Shown here one piece after another: positions 1 to 16,600 of a stretch of DNA of 64,000 nt. Source of the DNA: Opisthocomus hoazin (taxonomy: Eukaryota > Chordata > Aves > Opisthocomiformes > Opisthocomidae); the NCBI RefSeq assembly GCF_030867145.1, contig NC_134419.1:1798001-1862000 (forward strand). The letters run 5' to 3'. The notes beneath the pieces were generated by a model. It saw nothing but the letters and a program-made list of their open reading frames with translations. It ran no database searches and was not told where the DNA came from. The first letter of the stretch is position 1; every line of letters begins with the position of its first letter. The position numbers and the translations under genes were made by a program.

Positions 1-110
1 GCGGGTCGTACCCAGCTGGGCTGTACTGGGCAGCCAGCCCTGGGCTGGGAGGCCCATTGCATCGGTCCCACCTTCATCTCCCTGAGCCGACGCAGCTGCT
101 TGCTTTCCAG

Positions 111-3623
<3,513 letters not shown>

Positions 3624-4464
3624 CCGCTGCCTGCGGCACGTCGCCTCAGGGCTCTGCCGGCTCCGGAAAGGCGCAGACTCTTCACAGGCGCTCGAACGAC
3701 CTAAAGGCCTTCAACATCACCGTTCATTTGTGTGGCTACTTAATTAAGAGCGAGCAGCTCGGTTTGGTTGATGGTTCTTCAAAATGTGTAACCAGGTAGT
3801 TTTCAAACACACCCTTTGGCAGGATTTCCAGACGCAGGGTACGAAGAACTACGCAGTTAAAACACCGCAAGTTGGGGGTGGCGGGGAGGAGTTTTTTATT
3901 TTCACAAAATTAAACTTTGCCACTCCAGCAGAGTCAGAGACGCACAAAACAGCAGAGTGTAAACTCAGTACCTGTACACACGGTAACATCAGCTGCAGCA
4001 GTCTCTGGGCTCTGCTACCTGCCTTGAGAAGAGGTAATTTTCAGCCTCTGCTGAAGTCGTATGTATTTACAGCACCTTCTGCCCTCCCCTTTAGTATCCT
4101 GGGAGCAGCGCCTTTCCCCACCAGCTGCCGTGGCAATCCACACTGGCCGGCCCAAGGCTGCGTGGCAGGCAGTATTCTGCCCTTTACCAAGGCTGCAGAC
4201 CACACACACTCGCTTCTGTGTTTTCTCTTTCCTGTTTCTTTCGTCAAAGTGCAGTTTCTTGAGTTCTGGGTTTCATACTAAAACATGAACGTAAAAAACC
4301 CCAAGCCGTTGTTACAGCCTGGGACAAATTTGCTTCCTTAGAGTGCTATAGACTCTCAGCTTAATCCTTCCTTTTCACAACATAAATTTTCAACTCCTGT
4401 AGTAAGATGCTATGGTTCAAAATACAAACTTGCTGCTAATAGACTTAAAATGCAGGATTCTTGC
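3624..4464. other. Intergenic region / 3' UTRs between convergent RPE65 and MCCC2-like gene
   Basis: It holds the RPE65 3' UTR and probably its poly(A) site. The only candidate signal I see is ATTAAA at 3909-3914, which is weak evidence. I recognise no coding sequence; the open frames here have no family resemblance. Confidence 0.5.
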
Positions 4465-4485
4465 TTGTCTGCAACGGTTTAACAT

Positions 4486-4491
4486 TTTATT
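4486..4491 (-). terminator. Candidate poly(A) signal of MCCC2-like gene
   Basis: The plus strand reads TTTATT, which is AATAAA on the minus strand, about 100 bases past the stop codon at 4589-4591. The position suits a short 3' UTR ending near 4465. Confidence 0.5.
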
Positions 4492-4588
4492 AATGATATC
4501 AAAGAATTAGAAAAATCATTCACATTAAAGATTTCTGGTAGGTGGTGCGAACTTTGAGAGGCTGATTATTTCCCAGTGGCTGCTGCAG

Positions 4589-4672
4589 TCACATTCTGAT
4601 GACGGGATACCGACACGGAGACACGGCCTGGTACTTCTGCTGCTCTATGATCTCCAAGCACTGTGCAATCAC
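4589..4672 (-). CDS. MCCC2-like terminal coding exon
   Basis: It encodes [15 protein letters not shown] through YPVIRM and a TGA stop (4589-4591). The acceptor is GTAATTAG. Phase and the final RM agree with MCCC2, but the helix before it is different. It has the weakest homology of the listed exons, so confidence is lower. Confidence 0.75.
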   Translation of the reverse strand: MIAQCLEIIEQQKYQAVSPCRYPVIRM

Positions 4673-7600
4673 CTAATTACAAACAAAAGACAGTGTAAGA
4701 AACGGGCCTCTGACACAAAAAATCAGTGCAACTTACTAGTGATGCACTCATTCAGTAATTTTGCTCTTACTTTTTGCAAAACAATGAAGAATTAAACTGA
4801 ACCCTGGTCGGCTGTAGCGTTAGAGGGGACAGACATCAGTGTTACGCACCCCCCCAGCAGGGGAGGGGGAAAGGAAGAAACGTCCACAGGGTCCCAACGC
4901 TCACTCGCTGCACACAGAGACCACCGCACCGTTGTGAAGTCATGGTGGTGACAAGAGAATGGCTTTTGGAACACGGGGAAGTTATTTTGCTGTAAACCGC
5001 CAATGAAAATATGTTATCTGAGAATCTGTTTCTGTTATGACACAGCTGTGCTCCTGAGATTCCCAATCACCTATCGAAAATCAGCAGAACACCTCGCTCT
5101 TCCCCACCCATCCCTTTCTAAGAAGTCATCTTTCTCAGTGTCTTGTGACAACAGGGACTGAAAACACAGTCTTTTATCTTTAGAAACAAGATAAAAGGTA
5201 ACAAAAATCTTCATGGAGAATTATCACAGGGTGCATGTAATCGTCTCTTTTGCCAAAACCTTGTGAGTGTCTTGTTGGAAATCAAGAGTCTTGGCAAGTA
5301 TTTTCCTAACTTCTCTGTGCATCCACTGCTGCTGGAGCACACGCTGTCTGTTAAAAGCCTATTGAAAAAAACCCACATAAAGTATCTGAACGAGCACACG
5401 CTGTCAGTTCAGACACAGCTAAACATAAATTCCACCTATCAGCAACAACCGGGATAAAGTAGCAAAACAATATTGTAAAAGCCAGCGACACGTGCTAACG
5501 TGACTTGTGGTGTGCTGGTGAAAACTACCTGAGAGTAACAATTCATTTCAACTCTCACGTATTATCTTCTCACACGTAGTTCCTACGGAGAGGTAGTCTC
5601 GAGGCTCCAGTACTGGAAAATACCTCTCGGTGCTCTCCCATTATCAAAGGCCCCGTAAACTCCACAGAAAATACTTCACATCTACGTAGCACCATGAATA
5701 TGTACCATATTTAGGCGGCTGTATTTGTGATCTTTAAGTAAACAAGCTTCAGAAGTGCACAGGACATTTTAAGTATTGCTAATAAACAAAACAAGAAGGA
5801 AAAATAGAAGAACAAAGGCGGCAGCTTCAGAAAGAACCTCAGGGAGTGGATGCCTGCCAACTTCAAAAATAAATAAAAAGGCAGCGGGGTGGGGCATCCC
5901 CAAGCTACAGAGGAAATCACAGGCAGAAAGTAGCAAAAAGAAACATCCTAGGACAAAAGAATAGAAGCAGTGTGAACAGTGATGAGCCTGAACTTAAAAT
6001 TGGGCTCCCCAGTTCAAGAAAGATGAAGAGCTACTGGAGAGAGTCCAGCGGAGGGCTACAAGGATGGTGAGGGGACTGGAGCATCTCCCCTACGAGGAGA
6101 GGCTGAGGGAGCTGGGCTTGTTCAGCCTGAAGAAGAGAAGGCTGAGAGGGGACCTGATAAATGCCTACAAATATCTGAAGGGTGGGTGTCAGGAGGATGG
6201 GGCCAAGCTCTTTCCAGTGGTGCCCAGTGACAGGACAAGGGGCAATGGGCACAAACTGAGGCACAGGAAGTTCCGTCTGAACATGAGGAAGAACTTCTTC
6301 CCTCTGAGGGTGACGGAGCCCTGGAACAGGCTGCCCAGGGAGGTTGCACAGTCTCCTTCTCTAATTCAAGACCCGCCTGGACAAGGTCCTGTGCAGCCTG
6401 CTGTAGGTGACCCTGCTTCGGCAGGGGGGTTGGACTAGATGACCCACAGAGGTCCCTTCCAGCCCCTACTATTCTGTGATTCTGTGAAAAGAGTGAAGAT
6501 GGGGTGATTATGCGAGACCAAAAATGAATAATTTGGATACAGAATCAAATGGTAAAGTCCATTAAGAGGTTCAGTGAGGAAACGCTGTAGTTAAATCACC
6601 AGAACGCAACCAGAATTCAACAGAACTTCCTGGACAGACAACGGGGAAGAGAAAGAGATGAGAACTGCAAAGTTAAACGCTACAGACAGCGGCGTGAGAA
6701 GGGGAGACCCGGTGCTGGGAATCAGCGTGCTGCTGACCTTGAGCGAGTCACAGGCTTACGGGTTCCCCGCAAGATCCTGTTCAGATCGGAGACCAAAACA
6801 GAAAAAGCCCTACCTTTCTGGTATTCTGAGGTAGAATTATGCCATCGTCCCACAGTCTGGCAGAGGAGTAAAATGCGCTGCTTTCTTCCTCTAGCCTGGA
6901 AAAGACAGACTATTCAACAAGCTTCAAGAGCACAAAAATATCCTAAAATACATCAGCCCAGTAAATCCGAATCACAGATGAAAAAGGCATGTCGTTCAGT
7001 CTCCAGTGAGTGTGCAGCACTACCGCTGAAATGAATCAGAATCCAGCAAACACCGAACAGATCTGAACCTTCTCCATTTCCGTCATTCCGTGGCGCAGAC
7101 CATCCTCCGCACGCCGATGAACACCACTGTTTAATATACAGCAGAATATCTTGATCTGGGCTTGTGTGGTTCGGGGTGGTTTGGGGTTTTTAAGTCAAAC
7201 ATTTGTGATTCCTTAAGAAGATCTCAAGTGCAGACATGGAATTACATAGAAATTTAAAATATTTTTCGGTAGATTCAGGTTTGCTTTATTTGTTTGGGAT
7301 ATGTTGTTGCAAGATGAACAAAAGTAGGGAATTTAACTGATTAAATCCCAGTGTAACTGCAAGTGCTTACAGTTCACGTCCTTACTTTTCTTTCAGCTGT
7401 TTTAGCTCCAATTCATCTCCTGCACAGTCACTGTCCCCAGCCTGTGGGACTGTGGAGAAATGCCTTGAATCCACAAGAGCAACTCTTGCATTAGGCCACA
7501 AGAACAGGAAGTTGGGGCTGAACGATCGCCCACACTACAAAAAAAACGCACAGCACAAACGCATTGCGATTAATCACAAAAAGATGGCTGTAGGACGAGA

Positions 7601-10600
7601 CAGTCAAGTTCAAGGCAGGATGTAACACTGTTTAATTTGTAAAGCATTAATGACATGCTCCTCTATCATCGCAGCTACAGCTGCTGTATCAGTACAGCCA
7701 CCCTGCGGCAGCGACCATCAAAGCCCCCAGTGCCTTCCCTGTCGCTATTATATCGGTTCATTTTTCCTCCAAGCACTTACATGTTTAATTCTGAATAAAA
7801 AGCCCTACTGCACTTACCAGCAGTGTGAACAGCACACGCAGTAGCACAGCTAAAGGAGACGTGCTCCTTGATCACTGAAAACAAACAGCATGTGCTGAGA
7901 AAAAGGCAGGGCTGGCTCCCAAGAGGGACATTTTCAGATAACCTGGTTCTCTAGAACTGGCTCCAGCTTCTTAGATGCAGACTGAATTTTCTGTAATCAC
8001 ATTTTGTGATGTGTTTGTTACCTTACAAGTAGTTAAAAATAACAAACCCAGTCAAATGTCTGTAACAACAGCCAACTGTGTTTTAAAGACGAAGTGCTGT
8101 GCAATCTTGGTAAAGTGTAAACCAGCCTGTTACCAGACCCAACAACGTCTGTGCTACCCATACCATAACGTAACTTTCGCTCCCATAACAGCCACCGATT
8201 ACAATGGTTATTTTGGGAACAGCAGCACAAGCAACAGCAGCCATCATGGAGGCCTGGGCTTTTAATCTGTTGGAGTGAGCCTCTGCCTGAAATGAAAATT
8301 AAGATTTTTAGATCATTTAAGTCTTTATCTTACAGATTCCCTCCACTCTCACCAAGCTTGGAATGTATTTCTAAAGCATTTCTTTCTTTACAACTCTGTA
8401 TGATCATTTCTTCCCAAACAGTAAGACAGCACCACTAACTACCATAGCCCACTATGCACTTCCTTTACAATGCAAATCAGCGAAACCACTATAACCAGTG
8501 CGCCCAAACCTGTGCTACGGAGCAACCCGAGCTCTGCCAGGCATGAGCAAAGTACGACAGAGAGAAACCAGGCTTTGTCTCAAGCGCTGGTGGCAGCTGG
8601 GAGGAACAGGGCTGCAGAAACAGATCACAGAACCTAAGGCAGGTTTTATTATGAGGCTCTCTGCAGCCCAGGACAAACCATGCCGTACTTCAATGCCTTC
8701 ACTTTTCTAAATGAGAAATATCTATTCCTCCGTGGAGCAGAGTGGTATCAGCAGACTCGACAGGCTGTATTTCAATGTAAAAAGCACTACAAATTCCAAG
8801 TTCTACAGCTTGCACGCCAGCTGGACGGCACCATTTTAGATAAGCACAGAGGCCTGCTTAAAATTAAAGTGAGAATGCTAATGGAACGATTTCAGAACAA
8901 AGTAATTATGAAGCTTCTTGGCTTAAACCAGCAAGAGTGGTTTAAAAAAAAATAATTTTCCTAACCACAATTTTCAGAAAGTAATCTCAAACAAAACAAG
9001 AACTCGCAATTGCCCGAGTGAAGCATATTGAACTACAAATGCCATACCTGCGAGATGTTTGTTGGCCCTGCTGTATGCGGAGCAGTGTTCTGGAAAAAGA
9101 GGATGGGAATGCTCCGCTGGCTGCACAGCTGTACGAAATGGCTACCCTTGAGGGAAGCATCATGAGACAGCTCCCCGTTGTTAGCCACTATCCCCACCAG
9201 GCGCCTGCAAAACAGACACGTGAACATTTTCGCTTTCGAACCCCAGAAATTATGGAACTGTAGCTCCTAAGGTTCTGAAGGGTGGAAACATAGATTTCTG
9301 TACACAGACACACAGAAGACCTGCCCTTTACAGAAATTCAGAATGTAAAAGGATGCAGTTACACGTGTCATTTCACTCAAGGAGCCTAACAAACAAGAAG
9401 CCTCACAGCACTCCTGGTATGTAAAGCATGGAAGTATTCAGAGGGATGAATGCCCCGAGGGCAGGTAAAGCTATCGATGACCTGTCAGAGTTTACACTGC
9501 AAGACAACGTGCAAGGTGCCAGGACTCTGGGCTCTAATTCCTGTAACATACAACCTAACAGTCTGCCTGAAAAGTTTATACCTTCAACCTTAAGAGGCTC
9601 AAAAAAATCTATTTTACTACATTTTTTATTCCCTACTATGATTTGGCTGGAATGTTGTACGCTTCATGAATGTGTTAATAATACAGTCTGACCTGAATTA
9701 TGCAAGGTTTTACTGTACAGGTATTATCCCATCTCCATCACATGGGAGAAGGGATAATAGCTTTCAACTCCGTTTGGGAAGGAACACTTTTAAAGATGCT
9801 CTTCCTTACTTCTTAAGGAATCTGCAGAGACTTCAATGTTTCGACTGTCTGGCCAGCAGTTTTTGTGAACCAACAAATCATTTTGGAAAGTCACAAAAAC
9901 CGTTCATTTGTAACCACTCCTGCTGCTACTGGCCCAAGACACGATGAATTCAGAGCCAGAGCAGGAGATCAGGCTTTCTAGAAGCACATTATTACCAATT
10001 CTTGAGTGACACTGTTAATGGGATGTTGTAAAACCTGATAATGATATGAAAGCTATTTAGACAAATATGTCCATACATTTTGATAGAGAAATGTTATAGG
10101 GTTACCCTTGCACATGGCCAAATCCTGTTACTAGTGTTGTTCCATAATTAGCCTTGAATTCCTGGAATCTGCTTCCATCCATCAGACGGCTCAGAATCTG
10201 CAAAGAAATATATAGTCTTTACTACAGAAAATTCAGTGAAAATAGAACAGTTCTGCTAAGATATGCTCTGTTCAAATAGCAAGAGACCTGTATAATTCAT
10301 GCAAGAAGTCAACCCAAACGAGCACAGAAGGCCCTTTCATGTCTTACGCTCTGCTAAATACTCAGTACGCCCAAAACATCAAATTTGTGTTTACATTTGA
10401 TTACCCACCACGTATTCGGAGCCAAAGTTCAACTCCAAAATTATTTCAGTGTCACAGAGAACAGTTGTTCATGTGCATAAAAACGCTGTTAAAAACCCAG
10501 CGTGAGCAGTTACAGCTTGTGTGCATAACAAACACTCCTCAGCATATCGCTCGTGCTTTTTTCAAATGCAGTTTAAAAGCTGCCCTCAACGCTACGCTGC

Positions 10601-13600
10601 TTTCTACAGTCAATCCCCTTAACCGTAGGAATCTACACCTGGAAAAGATGCTGGATTCACATCCTTGGAGATTAATTCTCTTCTAGGACAACCCCGATCC
10701 AGTCAAAGATGATCTAGCAGCCTGACCCAGTTGAAGATGTCCCTGCTCACTGGGGGGGCTGGGCTAGATGGCCTCTAAAGGTCCCTTCCGACCCACACCA
10801 TTCTGTGATTCTCTGATTCTAACACGATTGAAACAGCATGAGCAGCTCTGCATTTCTGCTTATGTATTAGCGTCTGCCCCAGCCTCACACCTGTTTAATT
10901 TGAGCTTCGTTGTTTTTTCAGTCAGCATTTTCATTAGGCATTGAAGTTACAAGGTCGAGTCTTGACTATTTGGGGAGCAAAATAAAAAAAGGCAGGGGGA
11001 GGGGAAAGCAGGACGCTAAAGGGGTGCGCATTCCCAAGGCAGCTAACACAGTACGAGACAAACCGACATAACAGCATCTCAAACAGTGCAGGGGAACAGA
11101 CGGGGATCAGCTGGCATCACTTGCAATTCACTCTAGCAGGATTTCAGTTTAAATATTTTCTATAACGCTGCAGAATTGTTGCCATTCGGCTTTGCTGCAG
11201 ACTCAAGACAGTTTGGCAACTGATTAGGTAACAACACAGAATAACTCAGGTACTTCAGGAATTCTCCAAGCGAGAACAGCCTCTTGCCTGTTAGTCTGGA
11301 GCTACCGATAGAGCAGACCGGAAGGACGAAGGAATACAGACAGCATCCATCACCTTACCAACTTTACCGGAAGCGTACACCTACAATCCTGCGGTGCCAG
11401 CCCCAAGAGCTCATCAGAACTATAGAGAGGACTGTCGTGCTCTACGACCTCCTCTGGCAGAGGATCGTAATTTAACGTGGAGATAATATTTCGAATACAT
11501 TCATAGGCTTCCTTTTCTGAAGAGGCAAAATGGTCACTACAGCCACTGACTCTAGGAGAGAGAGCAACACGAATCAGTCGGAGTGTGCGTGTCTACACAT
11601 ATATATAGACACCCGGTGGAAGTGGAAAGTTCCTGTGGAACGCAGCGCGGCTGAAATTACAATGCCATGTTACTTTTTTCATTTCAAAGAGTTATATCTA
11701 GCCCCATCCTACTCCCACGTATATAACTGAATACCATCAACCTTACAATAATTCAGGTATCATTTCCACTGCTTTTTTTCACTGCACGTTTTTCAGTCCT
11801 TGAGGACCGTATCATATCCTGTCACCGGAGTAGCTTCAGTCATATTAATTTAAGATAGAATGACAGTTTCTTTAAAGCTAAGTATGCTGCATACTCTACT
11901 GTTTTTGAGAACTATTTCACATACTCAGAGTGAAGTCTGGCTCCTCCTAGGTCCTCGGGAGAGACATATTCCCCTGTAGCAGCTTTTACCAGAGGTGGGC
12001 CACCAAGGAAGAGCGTACCGATTTTATCTATAATGACAGCTTCCTCTGCCATGGTGGGAACATAGGCACCTCCAGCCACACAGGAGCCGCACACCACTGC
12101 CACCTGAAGGACACAGAAACCAAACCAAGACGCTGAGGACAGGAGAATGCAAAGGCAAAACCACCAGCTTCATTTCAGAAATGTTCAGGGGACTCAGCTG
12201 CGGCTTGGGGAACAATGAACTAGAGATACAAACACCAGCATGAACAGCAATGCCATTCTGGAGAGAGTTCAATGTTTACTCGGAAATAACCTAGGGATGT
12301 GATGCTTTTCCATCACGATCAGCTGGTGAACACTTAGAAGATCCTTAAGGCACAAGTATTCTGTCATGCAAGATACTACTTCAATCTCCTTTCCCCACAA
12401 ACAGAAGAGGTAAGCTTTAGGAATTGTTTTGCATGTTTGAGAGTTGTTCCTAGAACCTGTATTAGAACAAAACGTTTTTCAGAACTCTACTGATGCCATA
12501 TATCACACTCCTTCGCACTCCAAATGACAGCGTACCTGAGGGATTCTCATGGCAGACATGATTGCTTCATTGTAGAAAATTCTGCCACCGTGCGACTTGT
12601 CAGGAAACAGCTCTGACTGCCATTGCAGAGAAAAGACAAAAGTGAGTTTCAGTATTAACTACAAAAGCCTTCGCTTCCTCTTCGCTCCATTCATTCACAG
12701 ACTCATCGTGACCGACCCTGGGAAGGTCACCACTAACAATCACACCTGAAGCTTCCACATACAGCATTCACAACAGTATTTATTCCCCCTATACATTTGA
12801 CAAAACCCATGTGTTTCAAAAGCAGAGGTAAGTTTCATAGTTTTTGGTGAAACCAATTTATTCTATACAAACTGAGACTGTAAACATGGTGAAGGGGAAG
12901 CTCACATTCATACTTTATCTGTGAAATGACTTCAGCACAGGCTCCCTTTCTACTTAGTTTTTGATACAGTTCCTCAAGTCAGGTAGAAACTTTTTCTGTG
13001 TGTTTGCTTTCAGTCTGGAGGGGGAACAGCTACAGTCTCTGTGATAATATAACCACTGTACACTGGAATGCAACCTGTGCAGGTTCTCCTTTTACAGTAA
13101 GAATTTCAAAAACTGCATTTTTAAAAGCCATGGAGGTTACTGCATTACTATCACAAACATTACAATAAAACAGAGTAATTGTATTGATTTATTAAAGACA
13201 CACAAGCATTTCAGCACACTGAGGAATACCCACGCTTGGTCAGCACTCTGTCTCCCCACTGACACCCAAGTTTCTAAACTCTGATTAGATGCTAGAGGCA
13301 ACACTAGCCAAAGGGATCGCCGCTGCTACAGATCTTCAAATAACCTCCCGGACCCCGACTTGTGGACGATACTTAATTCAAGCATAACAGACAACAAAAC
13401 TCAGCCAGCCAAGAAAACACAACATAAATCTGAAGTTTACTGCTAAAAATTAATACGATTGAGATAAGCCTAGGCATTTTCTTCTGTGGAGCTGTTCCAA
13501 CATTACCTGCAGCGGCAGGAACGCTCCCCCGCTGTCAACGAGGTACACGGATAACAGCCTGTTCTGCATGGCTATTTCTTGAGCTCTCAGTTGTTTCTTC

Positions 13601-16600
13601 ACTCCAATTGGATAAATAGTTCCTCCTTTCACAGTGGCATCGTTTGCCACGAAGACACACCAGACCCCACAGATTTTGCCAATTCCTGTAAGCGGTACCA
13701 CAGACACCGATCAGGACTCTCTAAAATACCACAGACCAAACAAGGGCGGGGAATTACAGCTAGGAAGTTCTTTTGGTAATACTGTATCAAGGAGCTGCAA
13801 ATTAAGTTGCAAATGCCACACAGGGAAGAAATCTACAGCTCTTCTCTGGAACAACAAGCTAAAAGCCAATGACATTTGAGAAAAAAAAACCCCTAAATGA
13901 CAGAAGACAGAATCTGAAATAAATTTATTTAATCCTGGTGGTTAATCTTAATCTTTTCAGTGGTGCCCAGTGACAGGACAAGGGGCAACGGACACAAACT
14001 AAGGCACAGGAAGTTCCGTCTGAACATGAGGAAGAACTTCTTCCCTCTGAGGGTGACGGAGCCCTGGAACAGGCTGCCCAGGGAGGTTGTGGAGTCTCCT
14101 TCTCTAATTCAAGACCCGTCTGGACAAGGTCCTGTGCAGCCTGCTGTAGGTGACCCTGCTTCAGCAGGAGGGTTGGACTAGATGACCCACAGAGGTCCCT
14201 TCCAACCCCTACTATTCTGTGATTCTGTGATTCTGTGGTGACAATATAAGGTAAAAAACCCCCATAGTTTGACTTCCAACTCTTGCGATAACAGGGAAGG
14301 CAATTAAAAATTGCCTATATAAAACTGAAAAATGTAAGAGTCTGTGACAAAAGATAGAATTTCATACTCTGTTCTTCTAGTTACTTTTTAAACTGGAACC
14401 GCTCTTCAAAATGCAATGAAAAGACTTGTCTATAATTTGAAAAATATCACAAAATAAACATCACAGCTCCTGCATCTCACAGTCACTTCGTCCCCTCTCC
14501 TTTAACAGACAACAGCTTATTTGACACATCATCCTAAATTTTTTGAGACAAAAATCGGTAACTGGTAGGCAGAATAAATTACTGGATCTAGAAGCAACGA
14601 AAGAACTTTTCTTCTTTAAAGGTTTCTTCCAGATCTCCCAGCAAAAATTGCAGCAGAATAACACAGCAGCGGCTGGCCTCTGCCATGCTGGGAGCTGCTA
14701 CTGGATAAAAGCAGATACTAAAATGTGCCATAAACCTTATTACAGGCATCCTTTTTCCTTTCCCAGTAAGAGCAAACACCTTACCTCAGTGAGCAAGGCT
14801 GCTTACTCTGGGAAGGTGTGCAGCACATGCAGAACAACTGAAGTACGCTGCCCATCCATCCCTGCACCCACACAGCACCTCTCCAATTGTACTAAGGACC
14901 ATGCTGGTTGAAGCCCCTTCTTCCTTCCGCGCTGCGTCCCCGACATGGGCCGCTCAAAACAACACCCTCAACCCATATCCATCTTTAGGTCTAATACGAA
15001 TCCTATTTAAAGATCTGAGCAATGAAATCACAGAACCATTAAGGTTGGAAAAGACCACTTCACCAAGTTCCCGTTACACCCAGCACTACGTTTGCTAGCA
15101 ATCACCAGTAAGGCACCCGGCAGCAGGGACGTCACCGTACGGCAGGTTGAGGCCTGCCAGCGGAGACAGCTCAAGGAAAGACTCATCATCAAGTAGCAAC
15201 TTCAGGCGCTCACGAACAAACAGCTTCTTGTTTCTCTGAGTATGACGCAAGATGGCATTTTCTCCCCCTCCTTTACTGACCGTCTCTAGCAATTCTGAAT
15301 ACCTGATTCAAAAAACAAAGTTTCAGTTAATGAAAACCACCTTTACTTACAAGCTACCCTTCAGCAGACTGAACACAGTACTTAAATGGATTGCACGGTT
15401 TTCATACAAATGGTATGAGAAGGAAGATTAATTCACATTTTTGGATTGCTTTTTTTTTTTTTACAACGTGTAATAAAAAGCAAAGGTATGGTATTTAAAG
15501 CAAGCATTTTATCTTTGTTATTCAAAAACTGTCTAATAAAGGCAAAAAAAGAGTGAAATAATATAAATATTCTATCTGTAGTTTATGTTCATAGCTAGTA
15601 GACATTACTAAATCCGTACCCTCCCCTGGGAGTTGCCCACATGCACCCAACACACACTATTTCACAATATACGATCACACTTCATCCCCGGCAGCAACCC
15701 CACGAGCGGCGTCCCGACCGTCAGCGACCACAGCTGACTCTGAGTGGCACTGCCCTACAACGTCAGCCCACAAACTGGCAGCTATTAATAAGGCTGTCAT
15801 AATTTGCTAGTCCTAATTCAGCACGGACATTTACCTCCACGTTCCAGCTACTCTAGGGAAGAATCCACTCAACGGCTTCCTCCTCCAGCTCCCCTCAACA
15901 AGTTTAACTGACAAAAATCAGTAAGCAGAACAAATCACTAAATGCAGAAGAAATGCAAGCTCTACGGCACGGAAGATAACACTTTTGAAGCGGTGCATAC
16001 CATGGTGTCACTACAACCATCAAGAGAAGAAGCGACTACCAAATGATACTGTCGGGGCAGCATCAAGTACAGATAAAGAACGGAATAAACTGTAAACAAA
16101 CGTGGTATCTCGAACAATTTCGGTCTTAAACTAACTTCATTCATTTCAAATAGAACATTTTTCACCTGGATGCACCATCTTTAACTAAAAATACTGTTTG
16201 ACATAACCACGCAGCTCCCCGTAGGTGACTCCACTCTCCTGTCGTGGCCTCCTGCAGACTGTGGAGATGGAAAAACCTGAGGAGAAAAACGCGCAGGATT
16301 TTTCACAGCGCCGTCAGTGCCACCACGGGAGGGCACAGCGTGTTTCCCACAGCTTTGCTTCCAGCTCCTGCACCAACCCCTCTGAACAAAGGCCTTTGCC
16401 ATCTGATCTTTGAGGACAAACACATAAGATGTATTTTCCTGCCTTCATCAGCGAACCACGATTAATTGCGATACCTGTCACCTGCTCTTTCAGGCTGGAG
16501 GAAGAACTTCCCTCTGAGGGTGCCGGAGCCCTGGCCCAGGCTGCCCAGGGAGGCTGTGGAGTCTCCTTCTCTGGAGATATTCCAGCCCCACCTGGACAAG

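Noticed and set aside
10950-10966. Ten-base candidate for the missing MCCC2-like micro-exon (between AAG and GTAACT on the minus strand)
   Set aside because: Phase would fit, but there is no polypyrimidine tract and the encoded residues do not resemble MCCC2.
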